Assembly (NCBI RefSeq): GCF_002835935.1
Contig: NZ_PJCF01000007.1
Location: forward strand, 1 to 64,000
Length of the DNA: 64,000 nucleotides
Source: Paraglaciecola sp. MB-3u-78
Lineage (GTDB): Bacteria; Pseudomonadota; Gammaproteobacteria; Enterobacterales; Alteromonadaceae
Direction: 5' to 3'
Shown here: positions 1 to 7,393 of the stretch, piece by piece
Layout: each line of letters opens with the position of its first letter
How positions within the stretch are numbered: the stretch's first letter is position 1
Program-made: the position numbers and the translations under genes
Notes under the pieces: generated by a model
The model's database searches: none
The model's input: the letters and a program-made list of their open reading frames with translations, nothing else
Told to the model about the DNA's origin: nothing

Positions 1-56
1 AAATCGACAGTTTGGGGATATAAATACACAGCAACTGGGTCGAAAAACATTCTCAT
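1..56 (-). CDS. tnpB: IS66-family TnpB, N-terminal fragment cut by window edge
   Basis: Reading leftward from an ATG at 56, the translation begins MRMFFDPVAVYLYPQTVDF, the typical opening of the short IS66 TnpB accessory protein. Only 18 complete codons lie in the window. Its ATG overlaps the TGA stop of the upstream tnpA-like gene in an ATGA arrangement, which implies translational coupling as is usual in IS66 elements. Whether the rest of the element, including the TnpC transposase, is intact cannot be seen. Confidence 0.75.
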   Translation of the reverse strand, partial: MRMFFDPVAVYLYPQTVD

Positions 57-391
57 ACAGCCAATCCTTTTAGCAGAATGGCTACCCACAGCGGGTCGCA
101 GGTGCTAGAAAAGGATAATTGGGCTTCACGCGTTTGCATGACTATTGAGCTATTATGATTGACCAACTTTGCTTGCACAAATTGGCTAGTCGGTGCAGTG
201 ATAGGCATTGTTTTACTTCGCTTCGTTGGTGTTGCCAGACCTAAGGCATGGCGGCGAAAATAGAAGGTTTGTAAATGAATATTGAGCTGCTGGCAAAAGT
301 CGCGTGTAGTCAGTCCTGATTGGGTGTGTTGCTCTACAAGCACTTGCCATTGTTGTTTGGTTCGTCTGGCCATGTTGGTAAAGTCATTCAT
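53..391 (-). CDS. tnpA: IS66-family TnpA-like accessory transposition protein
   Basis: This 112-residue protein matches IS66 Orf1 (TnpA). Its N-terminal half has the helix-turn-helix pattern WQVLVEQHTQSGLTTRDFCQ, followed by the LNIHLQTFYFRRH segment and a basic linker. The C-terminal half is the weakly conserved tail of this family. It overlaps tnpB by 4 bp. An in-frame ATG at 373 (MARRTKQQW) is an alternative start. The product is a presumed DNA-binding helper for IS66 transposition. The end of the element should lie within about 100 bp upstream of the start (400-480), but I could not identify a convincing terminal repeat there. Confidence 0.8.
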   Translation of the reverse strand: MNDFTNMARRTKQQWQVLVEQHTQSGLTTRDFCQQLNIHLQTFYFRRHALGLATPTKRSKTMPITAPTSQFVQAKLVNHNSSIVMQTREAQLSFSSTCDPLWVAILLKGLAV

Positions 392-647
392 ACCTGTTTA
401 ACGCTGTAACCTGCGTAGCCAGTCACACTTATCATCATACGGAGTTGATTTCAGTCAATTACTTAGTGAGTATTGTGTCAGGTTTATTTACACAATTGAT
501 ATTTTTAAACAAACCCGTTTTATGTAACTTATTGTTTTTAATTAATTAAAATGTTGCGGCGTGAATTATGCGGATATTCCTTCAAAGGTAAGATTTCACT
601 TTTGGTTCACCATTTTCAATTTCGGGAGTGGGTAAAAGGAATAACAC
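392..647. other. Intergenic region between the IS66 fragment and the PEP-CTERM gene
   Basis: This AT-rich stretch has no coding capacity that I can support. It probably contains the right end of the IS66 element. A 7-bp inverted repeat (ATTGTGT at 472-478 and ACACAAT at 490-496, 11-nt loop) is visible and could be an operator or a weak hairpin. The ribosome-binding region of the next gene is the AAAGGA at about 635-640. Confidence 0.4.
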
Positions 648-1364
648 ATGACATTTAAATTTTTAAAAATGGTTTTAACAACTTGCAGTTACGCAATATT
701 CATAAGCCTCGGAGTACTGAGTGTTTCGGGCACTGCATCGGCCACACTTATAGAGGCAATAGCGAACCTAAATGAGGGTGACAAGTACAGGGTGGTGTTT
801 GTTACGAGCACCACTCGAGATGCCACTTCATCCGACATCAGCGATTACAACGATTTCGTGAGTAATCTAGCCCTATCTGGCACGGTCACGAGTACCTTAG
901 GTTTAGAGTGGACAGCGTTGGCTAGTACATCGGCAGTAAACGCACAGGTAAACACCGGAATAAGTAATTTGGATAGTGATACCGTTAATATATTTAACAC
1001 AAATGGAGAAATAATTGCGACATCGGGTGAGGATTTATGGGACGGTAATTTAGCCAACCCAATACGGTACGACGAGAATAGGTTTAAAACCAATGAGATC
1101 GTTAGGACAGGCACGACTTCAAATGGGGAGAATAACAATAATTACGAACTAGGTGAGGTTGAATCATATACAGGATTAGCATTTAACCAGATATTTGTAT
1201 GGATTAACTTTGATTTTGATCAAGGCGAAAATGATTATAGTTTTTATGGTGTATCAGAAAGTGTTACGAAGCAAATCGTTGAGGCCCCCGCACCCGGAAC
1301 GGTTATATTGTTGTCGCTGGGCTTAGCGGGCTTGTCATTCGCTCTATACAGAAGACAATCTTAA
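648..1364 (+). CDS. PEP-CTERM-type sorting-domain exoprotein
   Basis: The 238-residue product has a Sec signal peptide at about residues 1-32 (hydrophobic ISLGVLSVSG core, cleavage near TASA), a low-complexity Ser/Thr/Asn-rich body, and a C-terminal sorting signal. That signal is a PAPGT motif, a hydrophobic helix (VILLSLGLAGLSFALY) and a terminal RRQS. Proteins with this tripartite tail are processed by exosortases and tied to exopolysaccharide export; PAPG replaces the canonical PEP. The body resembles no family I recognise. No exosortase or polysaccharide gene is in the window, so the sorting machinery must lie elsewhere. AAAGGA sits about 8 nt before the ATG. Sorting-signal assignment is strong; substrate and function are unknown. 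Confidence 0.75.
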   Translation: MTFKFLKMVLTTCSYAIFISLGVLSVSGTASATLIEAIANLNEGDKYRVVFVTSTTRDATSSDISDYNDFVSNLALSGTVTSTLGLEWTALASTSAVNAQVNTGISNLDSDTVNIFNTNGEIIATSGEDLWDGNLANPIRYDENRFKTNEIVRTGTTSNGENNNNYELGEVESYTGLAFNQIFVWINFDFDQGENDYSFYGVSESVTKQIVEAPAPGTVILLSLGLAGLSFALYRRQS

Positions 1365-1564
1365 TCGGCTTGTCATTCAACTATGAGATTTTATCAACCT
1401 TTTTATTAGGCCCTGAGTTTAGGTTCAAATTGATGGTCTTCCATTTTGCGTTGGCAGATTTGATGGGTCCTAAAGCCTATTGTCTCCTGACACTCGACCG
1501 TTCGCAATAGTGGCTAACTTGCCATACAGAATTCAGAAAAAATGGATGCTGTATGACCGTTTAT

Positions 1565-1742
1565 GGCACAGTCTGTGTAAAAAGTCGACTTTTTGAGAGT
1601 CAGTGGATAACTACAGCTATAAAGTTGTCGATTTGGCTGCGGATGTGGGTTTTAAGATTAAATTTCACTTCAAAATATTAAGCTTTGTGGAGAATTATTT
1701 CATCAAGTTCTAACTTCTAATAGTTTTTACACAGTCTGTGCA
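1565..1742. repeat. 178-bp element bounded by inverted repeats (possible MITE or IS remnant)
   Basis: The 19-nt left arm at 1565-1583 (GGCACAGTCTGTGTAAAAA) and the right arm at 1724-1742 are reverse complements at 17 of 19 positions. The left arm runs into a perfect 16-nt palindrome centred on GTCGAC (1579-1594), and the right arm into a perfect 14-nt palindrome GTCTGTGCACAGAC (1734-1747). There is no ORF between the arms. I see no clear target duplication, so this may be a non-autonomous element or a decayed IS. Confidence 0.4.
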
Positions 1743-1822
1743 CAGACCAGCCAAATAGCTGACATAAGCAATATTAATGTTTAACCTCTCTGAAAACCCC
1801 ACAGATTAGTGAGAAAACTACT

Positions 1823-1846
1823 ATTTAAATTGACTACGGTCCTTTT
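1823..1846 (+). repeat. Short dispersed repeat, copy 3
   Basis: This 24-nt sequence with core TTGACTACGGTCCTTTT matches 18247-18270 at about 21 of 24 positions and shares its 5' half with 17331-17343. The other two copies flank the toxin-antitoxin locus more than 15 kb away. Confidence 0.45.
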
Positions 1847-2053
1847 AAATTCCTCCCCCTTAAAATTCTATTCATGATGTACATCCTTACCAATAAGCAA
1901 GTAAAAGTGATCTAAGTCAACATTAAGTGAGGTTTAAAAAACAACCGTAATTAGCTTGGAGGTATTGTTAACTGTAACCTACACTCATATCTCTAATTCT
2001 GTCGGTAGTTTTTCTATCGATGGGCCGCTTCAGGTTTATTATAAGGAATATTT

Positions 2054-4387
2054 ATGAATCGTTTAGTTAACGTTTTTGCCAGTACAATACTTGTAACTTA
2101 TTTTTTAACTGCCTGTGGCAGCGGTAGTAGCTCTTCACCAGATGGCGGCGGTGGTTCGACACCTCAAACCTTTAATATTGGTGGTACTGCGATAAAAGGT
2201 ATTATCAAAAACGGTATTGTTAAGATTTATGGTGTAACCAATGGTGTTACGGATACGACAGCATTAGTAGAAGGCACAACGGATTCGAAAGGATCATATT
2301 CACTTACTGTTGAAGATTATACCGGGCCTATCGTTATCGAAATAACGGCTGGAACTGATTCAGTCATGGTCTGTGATGTTTTTGCAGGTTGTAATGGCGT
2401 TGCCTTTGGGCAAGATTTTGCACTGACAAGTGATTTCAGCTTGAAAGCAGTGGTATCGGATGTTCAAGAAGGTGAAGACGTCACGACTAACATTACTGCA
2501 ATGACGACTCTTGCTGCAGTCCTGGCGGAAAACGCAACAATATTTGATGCTACTACGGTAGCGGAAGCTAACGCTCATGTTGCTGCATTATTTAATATTA
2601 CTGGCAAGTTAACCGAGCTTGAAGTTGTCAACCTTACCAATCCTGATGACGTTAATGCTGCGAGTGGCGAAGCACCTGAAGCGGCTATATTAAATGCTGC
2701 ATTATTAGCGGCTGCCCTTGTCGATGCTGCTGTCGGTACTTCTCCAGACAACGCTTTAGCTGCCATGATTGCCGATTTTGCCGCTAATAATGGTCAGATG
2801 ATGAATAATGAGTCGACTGATGGGGCAACCGTATCTTTAGCCGAGATATTTGCAGAAGCCTTGGCCATTATTAAAAACCCTAGCTTTGCTGGCGTTGATT
2901 TAGGCACGCTTGAATCAACGACAGAATTATTATTAATGCAGGCTCAAGCAGCAGAACCGGATTCAACTAAAGTGGTAGTGCCCGCTAATCCCGCCGTTCA
3001 AAACCGCGTACAAGCTGCCAAAAACATGGTTGAGCGTGTTCGTGCTTTTGGTCTGACTGCAACTTATGAAGGCTCTGATGAAGCAACCTTTATTGCTAGC
3101 TTTGAACTGGCAACTGAGCTTGTTAGCGAAGTTGATCTTGATACTATTTTTGACAGCTTAGATCCCATCAGTACCGCGTTAGTAATTGCTTATGAAGCTA
3201 ATATGGCAGCAATCGATGCCGGCTTAGCCGCCTTAACTGCATATACTGTGACTAACGGATCTGAATTAGACATTACAGTCACTATTACCAGTGCGAGTAC
3301 GGGGGATACCTACAGTATCGATATGGTAGTCCCCGATACTGTCACTGGCTCAGTAGCACTTGATGTTGATGTTGAAGCGACGATTGCTTTAGAAATCGTT
3401 GAGGATTTGACTATGACGGATGAAGAATTTTCCGGTGTGGGTAGTTTAGCCATTTCAGGTACGATCAGTTCAGTCAATGTCGCGATGACGATTAATTCAG
3501 GTGATATTTCGATTGATTTAGATGATGTCTTTAATAGTAGCGAATCACAAAACGGTTTTGAATACACTGAAACCACCCATGTCACCTTAGCTTCAGCGGA
3601 TTTAAATATTACTTTAGCCCAGTTAACAGGCGAGGCACCGATCAGCTTTACCGGGCAACTAGGTCTGACTATCGATGACGCAACAGAATCGTTGGCAGCA
3701 AGCGTAGAGGATGGTCCAATCTTAGATTGTGATGCTAGCGGGAGTCCTGATGGTACTACTGATTGTATTGGCTATACTGAAACGCAAGAGAGCAGTTTTA
3801 CGCTCGATGAGTTTGATTTGACTTTAAGTGGTACGTTTAGCCAGGGTAGTGAATCGGTGACCGCCAGTATCACCATAAATATTGATCCTGACACCAGTGT
3901 TCATATTCAAACTGACAATTTAATCTCTTCCTGGACTGATTTTTACCAAGCGGGTCAATTTATTGATAGTGTCACTAGTTTTGAAAGTCAAAGTGACATT
4001 CTGGGTGAAACCGAAGATAATTTTATTGGTGTTGATTTTGGTATCGCTCTGGAATTTGACCTGGCAGGCTCCTCTGCTATTACCGGAATAATGCTCACGG
4101 CCACGCGGACAGGTTTAGAGTCGGCATTATTATCGCTCGATATTGCTGTGGGTTCTGATCGCTTAGAGATTGATGTGGCCGTAGCAGGTGATGATGTAGA
4201 AATGACAGTGACAGATCAAAATGGTAATACTTTGATGCTGGCTGAAGCCTGTAATGTTGAGACCGATCTATGTACGGTGACGGGTCACATTATGATTGAT
4301 GGTGAACAAGCAGCAATCATAGAGGAAGATACTGACAGTGATATCTTTATCATCACCTACCAGGATGGCAGTTTTGAAGTGCTCTAG
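2054..4387 (+). CDS. Large secreted lipoprotein of unknown function
   Basis: The 777-residue product starts with a lipoprotein signal peptide: a hydrophobic stretch and the lipobox LTAC with Cys21. A Ser/Gly-rich linker (GSGSSSSPDGGGGS) follows. The mature protein is strongly acidic and rich in Ala, Thr, Asp and Ser. An N-terminal segment at about 38-130 looks like a carboxypeptidase-regulatory-type beta domain, then comes an Ala-rich helical part (about 150-330). The C-terminal half is repetitive beta structure with many IxIDxD-type strands. I expect an outer-membrane-anchored protein. No catalytic motif is visible. It is followed by a terminator, so it is probably monocistronic although a barrel protein gene lies 74 bp downstream in the same orientation. 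Start and lipobox are secure; function is unknown. Confidence 0.75.
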   Translation: MNRLVNVFASTILVTYFLTACGSGSSSSPDGGGGSTPQTFNIGGTAIKGIIKNGIVKIYGVTNGVTDTTALVEGTTDSKGSYSLTVEDYTGPIVIEITAGTDSVMVCDVFAGCNGVAFGQDFALTSDFSLKAVVSDVQEGEDVTTNITAMTTLAAVLAENATIFDATTVAEANAHVAALFNITGKLTELEVVNLTNPDDVNAASGEAPEAAILNAALLAAALVDAAVGTSPDNALAAMIADFAANNGQMMNNESTDGATVSLAEIFAEALAIIKNPSFAGVDLGTLESTTELLLMQAQAAEPDSTKVVVPANPAVQNRVQAAKNMVERVRAFGLTATYEGSDEATFIASFELATELVSEVDLDTIFDSLDPISTALVIAYEANMAAIDAGLAALTAYTVTNGSELDITVTITSASTGDTYSIDMVVPDTVTGSVALDVDVEATIALEIVEDLTMTDEEFSGVGSLAISGTISSVNVAMTINSGDISIDLDDVFNSSESQNGFEYTETTHVTLASADLNITLAQLTGEAPISFTGQLGLTIDDATESLAASVEDGPILDCDASGSPDGTTDCIGYTETQESSFTLDEFDLTLSGTFSQGSESVTASITINIDPDTSVHIQTDNLISSWTDFYQAGQFIDSVTSFESQSDILGETEDNFIGVDFGIALEFDLAGSSAITGIMLTATRTGLESALLSLDIAVGSDRLEIDVAVAGDDVEMTVTDQNGNTLMLAEACNVETDLCTVTGHIMIDGEQAAIIEEDTDSDIFIITYQDGSFEVL

Positions 4388-4411
4388 TTAATATTTTAAC
4401 CAAAATTAAGT

Positions 4412-4436
4412 AAGGGCGGCATAAGTCGCCCTTTTT
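4412..4436 (+). terminator. Intrinsic terminator of the lipoprotein gene
   Basis: AAGGGCGGC (4412-4420) pairs with GTCGCCCTT (4425-4433) around an ATAA loop and is followed by a T-rich tract. It lies 25 nt after the lipoprotein stop. Confidence 0.75.
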
Positions 4437-4461
4437 ATTGTATTTATTTGAAAGAAAATTT

Positions 4462-5532
4462 ATGTCTATTCGTCTATTTATTTTATTCGTTTGTCTTTCA
4501 GTGTCAGCCGGTACATTTTCTCAACAAGCTGATAATCAAATTTTTTTTAGCATCGATAGTTATAGTTATAGTGAGCCAACGTCTATAGCTAGTTTTATAA
4601 ATAAATTTAATGGTGACCTAGATTATGGCGATCATGCGGTTTCATCCAGTCAGCTTGCCTTTGGTGTTAACTATGAAAATTTTTCCTTTAGCGTGATCAA
4701 GCGACTTGATTATTTTTATAAATTTACCAACGATACCGCCCACTTTTATCACCAGACTAAAAATGATGTGGGCTTTGTTGCGGAACAGAAATATCAGCTT
4801 GGGTTACAAATGAGTCACCTTGAGGCCTCAGGTTTAAAAGTCGCTTATCGATGGCAACTACCGTCAAATATCACCTTAGCTATTGGAGGCAGTTATTTAA
4901 AAACGTCAGATTTTTATCAAGCCAGGTTACGAGGAGAGGCTATTTGGCAAGGAATAGATGATTTTCAGCTTGATGCGCCTGCTCACATATATAGCGCGCA
5001 TAATGAACTGTTACCATATCCTGAAACTGATGCAGAAGGCGAGGGTGTTACGTTTGATGTTGCCGTTGCCTGGAAAATACACCAACAATGGCAGTTTGCT
5101 GTATTAATAAACGATGCTTTTAGTCGAATATATTGGCGTGATGCATTATTCAGCCAAATTAATCGTTGGCAAGTACATCGTTTAACTGAAAATGGACAAT
5201 TAGATACATCGCCTGTGCTTGAAGGTCGTGTTGTAGATTATCATCAAGAACTACCAAAAAAATGGCGAGGTAAAATAAGTTATACGACTGAAACGGGAAC
5301 TAACTATTATACAAAAAGTTATCATACGCGTTATTTTAGTCATTATCAGTTAGGACTAAATAAGCCCATAAATGAAAATAATGCGGTGTTTCTGGCCTGG
5401 CATATTCAAGCTAAAGCGATAGAGTTAGGCTATGTTATGCCTTACGGATATATTCGTTTTATGACAGATTCATGGCATCGTAAACAGGCTCATGCATTTG
5501 CACTTAATGCTGGCTTTTCACTGCCTTTTTAA
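4462..5532 (+). CDS. Predicted outer-membrane beta-barrel protein
   Basis: I place the start at the ATG at 4462 rather than an upstream TTG at 4438, because the latter lies against the terminator and the ATG gives a clean signal peptide (MSIRLFILFVCLSVSAGTFS). The mature part of about 335 residues alternates aromatic and polar residues in strand-length runs. It ends in Phe (AFALNAGFSLPF), the typical outer-membrane beta-signal recognised by the BAM complex. I do not recognise a family. Its position after the lipoprotein gene in the same orientation suggests a shared envelope function, but a terminator separates them, so co-expression is only an inference. Confidence 0.6.
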   Translation: MSIRLFILFVCLSVSAGTFSQQADNQIFFSIDSYSYSEPTSIASFINKFNGDLDYGDHAVSSSQLAFGVNYENFSFSVIKRLDYFYKFTNDTAHFYHQTKNDVGFVAEQKYQLGLQMSHLEASGLKVAYRWQLPSNITLAIGGSYLKTSDFYQARLRGEAIWQGIDDFQLDAPAHIYSAHNELLPYPETDAEGEGVTFDVAVAWKIHQQWQFAVLINDAFSRIYWRDALFSQINRWQVHRLTENGQLDTSPVLEGRVVDYHQELPKKWRGKISYTTETGTNYYTKSYHTRYFSHYQLGLNKPINENNAVFLAWHIQAKAIELGYVMPYGYIRFMTDSWHRKQAHAFALNAGFSLPF

Positions 5533-6112
5533 GCGATAAACCAGAGTTAAACGATTCCCTGTATAATCGAGCTAGGAAATGATAGCTTATTGAGATACAC
5601 ATTATAAAAAATCAGTAAAAAAATATATTAAATCAATACTTTACATGAAAATACGAGAAGCGCCTTCACTATAACTTTAAAAGCAAGAAAACGGTCGCTG
5701 AGACACCAAAGCAGTTATCGGCTAAGCCGATGTTTAATCTTTTGCTCTTTCTCTGCACTCAACTCAAGGCTCGCCAACGATTACTTCAATTAAGTAGGGT
5801 GAAACTGGATTCATTAGAAGCACGGTTTCGCACAATTGAACAGCTCGACAAAGAGGTCGAGCTAGGGTGCCGATCATCAGGGATGATGATTGACTAATTT
5901 AAAGAGTTTGAATCAGCTTGCGAAGAAGAAGCCAAATTTGTCGAATAGAAAGATGAATAGCATTAAGGATTCTGCTAGAAATATCACATGCGGTCGCCGC
6001 CCGGTATATCAATGCTCGAGAGAGCATAAGCTGGGATATAAAGGATGTTATAAGTTTAACGATTGGAATGAAAAGGTAAATCAGAAAGCTTCTTAGGAAC
6101 ATAAAAATAAAA
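5533..6112. other. 580-bp spacer with repeat copy C and hairpins
   Basis: No supportable gene is seen. The stretch contains one copy of the dispersed hairpin-core repeat (5717-5803) and two further perfect hairpins: AGCTCGAC/GTCGAGCT (5842-5863) and ATCATCA/TGATGAT (5873-5890). The 3' part leads into the tRNA genes, which point leftward into it. Confidence 0.5.
5717..5803 (+). repeat. Dispersed structured repeat, copy C
   Basis: A small hairpin ATCGGC-TAA-GCCGAT (5717-5731) precedes a 49-nt core (5755-5803) containing AACTCAAGGCTCGCCAAC and ending in AAGTAGGGTGAA. The same hairpin-plus-core order occurs at 22935-23015 and 23148-23220. The downstream hairpins at 5842-5890 may belong to the same unit. 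Confidence 0.6.
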
Positions 6113-6199
6113 TGGTGCCCGGGGCCGGACTTGAACCGGCACGTCCTTACGAACGAGGGATTTTAAATCCCTTGTGTCTACCAATTTCACCACCCGGGC
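6113..6199 (-). tRNA. leuZ: tRNA-Leu (anticodon UAA)
   Basis: On the minus strand the 5' acceptor GCCCGGG (6199-6193) pairs with CCCGGGC before A-CCA (encoded, 6113-6115). The anticodon loop context GGGATTTAAAATCCC gives TAA, and a long type II variable arm is present. The length of 87 nt is normal for tRNA-Leu(UAA). It is the last member of the Gly-Cys-Leu cluster, the same order as glyW-cysT-leuZ downstream of pgsA in E. coli. Confidence 0.95.
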
Positions 6200-6245
6200 A
6201 CGGGGGGTACTTGTATAAATACAAGCTGGTATTGTTAAGAGTATT

Positions 6246-6319
6246 TGGAGGCGGAACCCGGAGTCGAACCGAGATACACGGATTTGCAATCCGCTGCATA
6301 GCCAATCTGCCATTCCGCC
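6246..6319 (-). tRNA. cysT: tRNA-Cys (anticodon GCA)
   Basis: The acceptor stem is GGCGGAA (6319-6313) with TTCCGCC, followed by T-CCA. The anticodon arm CGGATTGCAAATCCG gives GCA, and the T-loop GGTTCGACTCC is canonical. The length is 74 nt including encoded CCA. It lies between tRNA-Gly and tRNA-Leu and is presumably processed from the same transcript. Confidence 0.95.
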
Positions 6320-6362
6320 ATTCCGCTAAATATCTTATCTTTAATTTCTTCTTAGAAGAAAT

Positions 6363-6388
6363 TGGAGCGGGAAACAAGATTTGCATCC
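6363..6388 (-). pseudogene. Decayed 3' half of a tRNA-Gly copy
   Basis: Positions 6363-6388 repeat the 3' end of the intact tRNA-Gly at 6471: the CCA, the acceptor 3' strand and the start of the T-arm match for 13 nt without change, then with scattered substitutions. The rest of the tRNA is missing, so no cloverleaf can form. It may be a degraded tandem duplicate or a trace of a past tRNA-targeted insertion. Confidence 0.55.
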
Positions 6389-6470
6389 GGTCGGCGCTCC
6401 TATTGCTACCCCTTGGGGTCGCAGCCTAACAAATCATACAGACTTTGCTTTTTTCATCCAAATTTAAATT

Positions 6471-6545
6471 TGGAGCGGGAAACGAGATTCGAACTCGCGA
6501 CCCCAACCTTGGCAAGGTTGTGCTCTACCACTGAGCTATTCCCGC
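6471..6545 (-). tRNA. glyW: tRNA-Gly (anticodon GCC)
   Basis: The acceptor GCGGGAA (6545-6539) pairs with TTCCCGC before T-CCA. The anticodon arm AACCTTGCCAAGGTT gives GCC, and the D-arm (AGCTCAGTGGTAGAGC) and T-arm are canonical. The length is 75 nt. It is the promoter-proximal gene of the tRNA cluster. Confidence 0.95.
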
Positions 6546-6623
6546 TTGGTTTACTATGCAATCCTTGCATCAGATTTATGTTGCTTTGCAATGTTTCGCT
6601 TGGCTCCCTAAATCTGAGGCTGC

Positions 6624-6651
6624 ATTCTACATTCAAAGTAATATGTGTCAA
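6624..6651 (-). promoter_or_regulatory. Sigma70 promoter for the tRNA Gly-Cys-Leu cluster
   Basis: On the minus strand TTGACA (6651-6646), a 16-nt spacer and TAGAAT (6629-6624) form a near-consensus promoter about 80 bp upstream of tRNA-Gly. It allows transcription of the tRNAs independently of pgsA. Confidence 0.7.
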
Positions 6652-6738
6652 CCACAAAAAGCAGGTTTTTGAACTGACTGGCTGAATTTTGACTTAAACG
6701 CGCTAAATTTGCACAAAAGGAATTTATTAGTGAAAACT

Positions 6739-7302
6739 TTAGACATTTTTCTGATCGTCCCATGCGGCTTTTGTATAAACCACCATTGACCAGAAAGACA
6801 ATACTGCGGCGAAATACAATAATATGTATCCCAGTGACACCCAATATATTTGTATGCCCATAAAGTATTCCATTTCTGACAGTAAACCAATTAACGCTAA
6901 CATTTGCGCCATGGTTTTAGATTTGCCTATGAAGGATACTTTGACTAAGTCTTGTTTTCCCTGCTGTCCCATCCATTCTCTTAACGCTGAGATATAGATT
7001 TCTCGAGACATTAATAAAATAGCAGGTACAGTTATCCAAGGTGTCTGGTAGCTATGGGTAATTAATAGTAAGGCGGCCGCCACAATGAGTTTGTCGGCCA
7101 CGGGATCTAAAAACGCACCAAAAGCGGTGGTCTGATTTAACTTTCGCGCTAGGTAACCGTCACACCAATCAGTGATGGCTGCAAACCAAAATATAACAGC
7201 CCCCGCTTGGTGTGCCCATTTCCAATCTAAAAAATAGACACCAACAAACACAGGTATGAGTAACACTCTGATCATCGTAATGATATTAGGAATAGTCCAC
7301 AT
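6739..7302 (-). CDS. pgsA: CDP-diacylglycerol--glycerol-3-phosphate 3-phosphatidyltransferase
   Basis: PgsA makes phosphatidylglycerol phosphate, the committed step to phosphatidylglycerol and cardiolipin, in the inner membrane. The 187-residue protein begins MWTIPNIITMIRVLLIP. It carries the CDP-alcohol phosphotransferase signature as CDGYLARK...GAFLDPVADK, with the metal-binding Asp residues in place. Hydrophobic segments predict a multi-spanning membrane protein. Length is normal (E. coli 182). It lies 91 bp downstream of uvrC and upstream of the tRNA cluster, the classic uvrY-uvrC-pgsA-tRNA order. Confidence 0.95.
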   Translation of the reverse strand: MWTIPNIITMIRVLLIPVFVGVYFLDWKWAHQAGAVIFWFAAITDWCDGYLARKLNQTTAFGAFLDPVADKLIVAAALLLITHSYQTPWITVPAILLMSREIYISALREWMGQQGKQDLVKVSFIGKSKTMAQMLALIGLLSEMEYFMGIQIYWVSLGYILLYFAAVLSFWSMVVYTKAAWDDQKNV

Positions 7303-7393
7303 CTAACTTTCTATATTCCCTGTAATCGTAAAATGAATGGTTTAAGCTCTAAAACTAAGACATTAACCCACATGCAGGGGATTATTTCAAAGC

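Larger units (their letters stand above)
1365..2053. other. 689-bp gene-poor spacer with inverted and dispersed repeats
   Basis: No credible ORF is present. The spacer holds a pair of inverted repeats (1565-1583 and 1724-1742), several perfect palindromes, and a short sequence at 1823-1846 also found near the toxin-antitoxin locus. Upstream of the lipoprotein gene, CGGTAG/CTATCG (about 2001-2017) can form a small hairpin. The ribosome-binding site for the lipoprotein is AAGGA just before 2054. Confidence 0.5.

Noticed and set aside
1985-2053. Possible c-di-GMP-I (GEMM) riboswitch before the lipoprotein gene
   Set aside because: A CGGTAG/CTATCG hairpin resembles part of the 3' helix, but the conserved ACGCA and CAAAGC elements are missing.
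5890-6096. 68-codon ORF upstream of the tRNA cluster
   Set aside because: No ribosome-binding site, low-complexity basic composition and position in a repeat-rich spacer; no sign of natural protein.
6056-6890. Several ORFs on both strands over the tRNA genes
   Set aside because: They read through tRNA genes (for example the strings from T-arms and acceptor stems) and cannot be real proteins.
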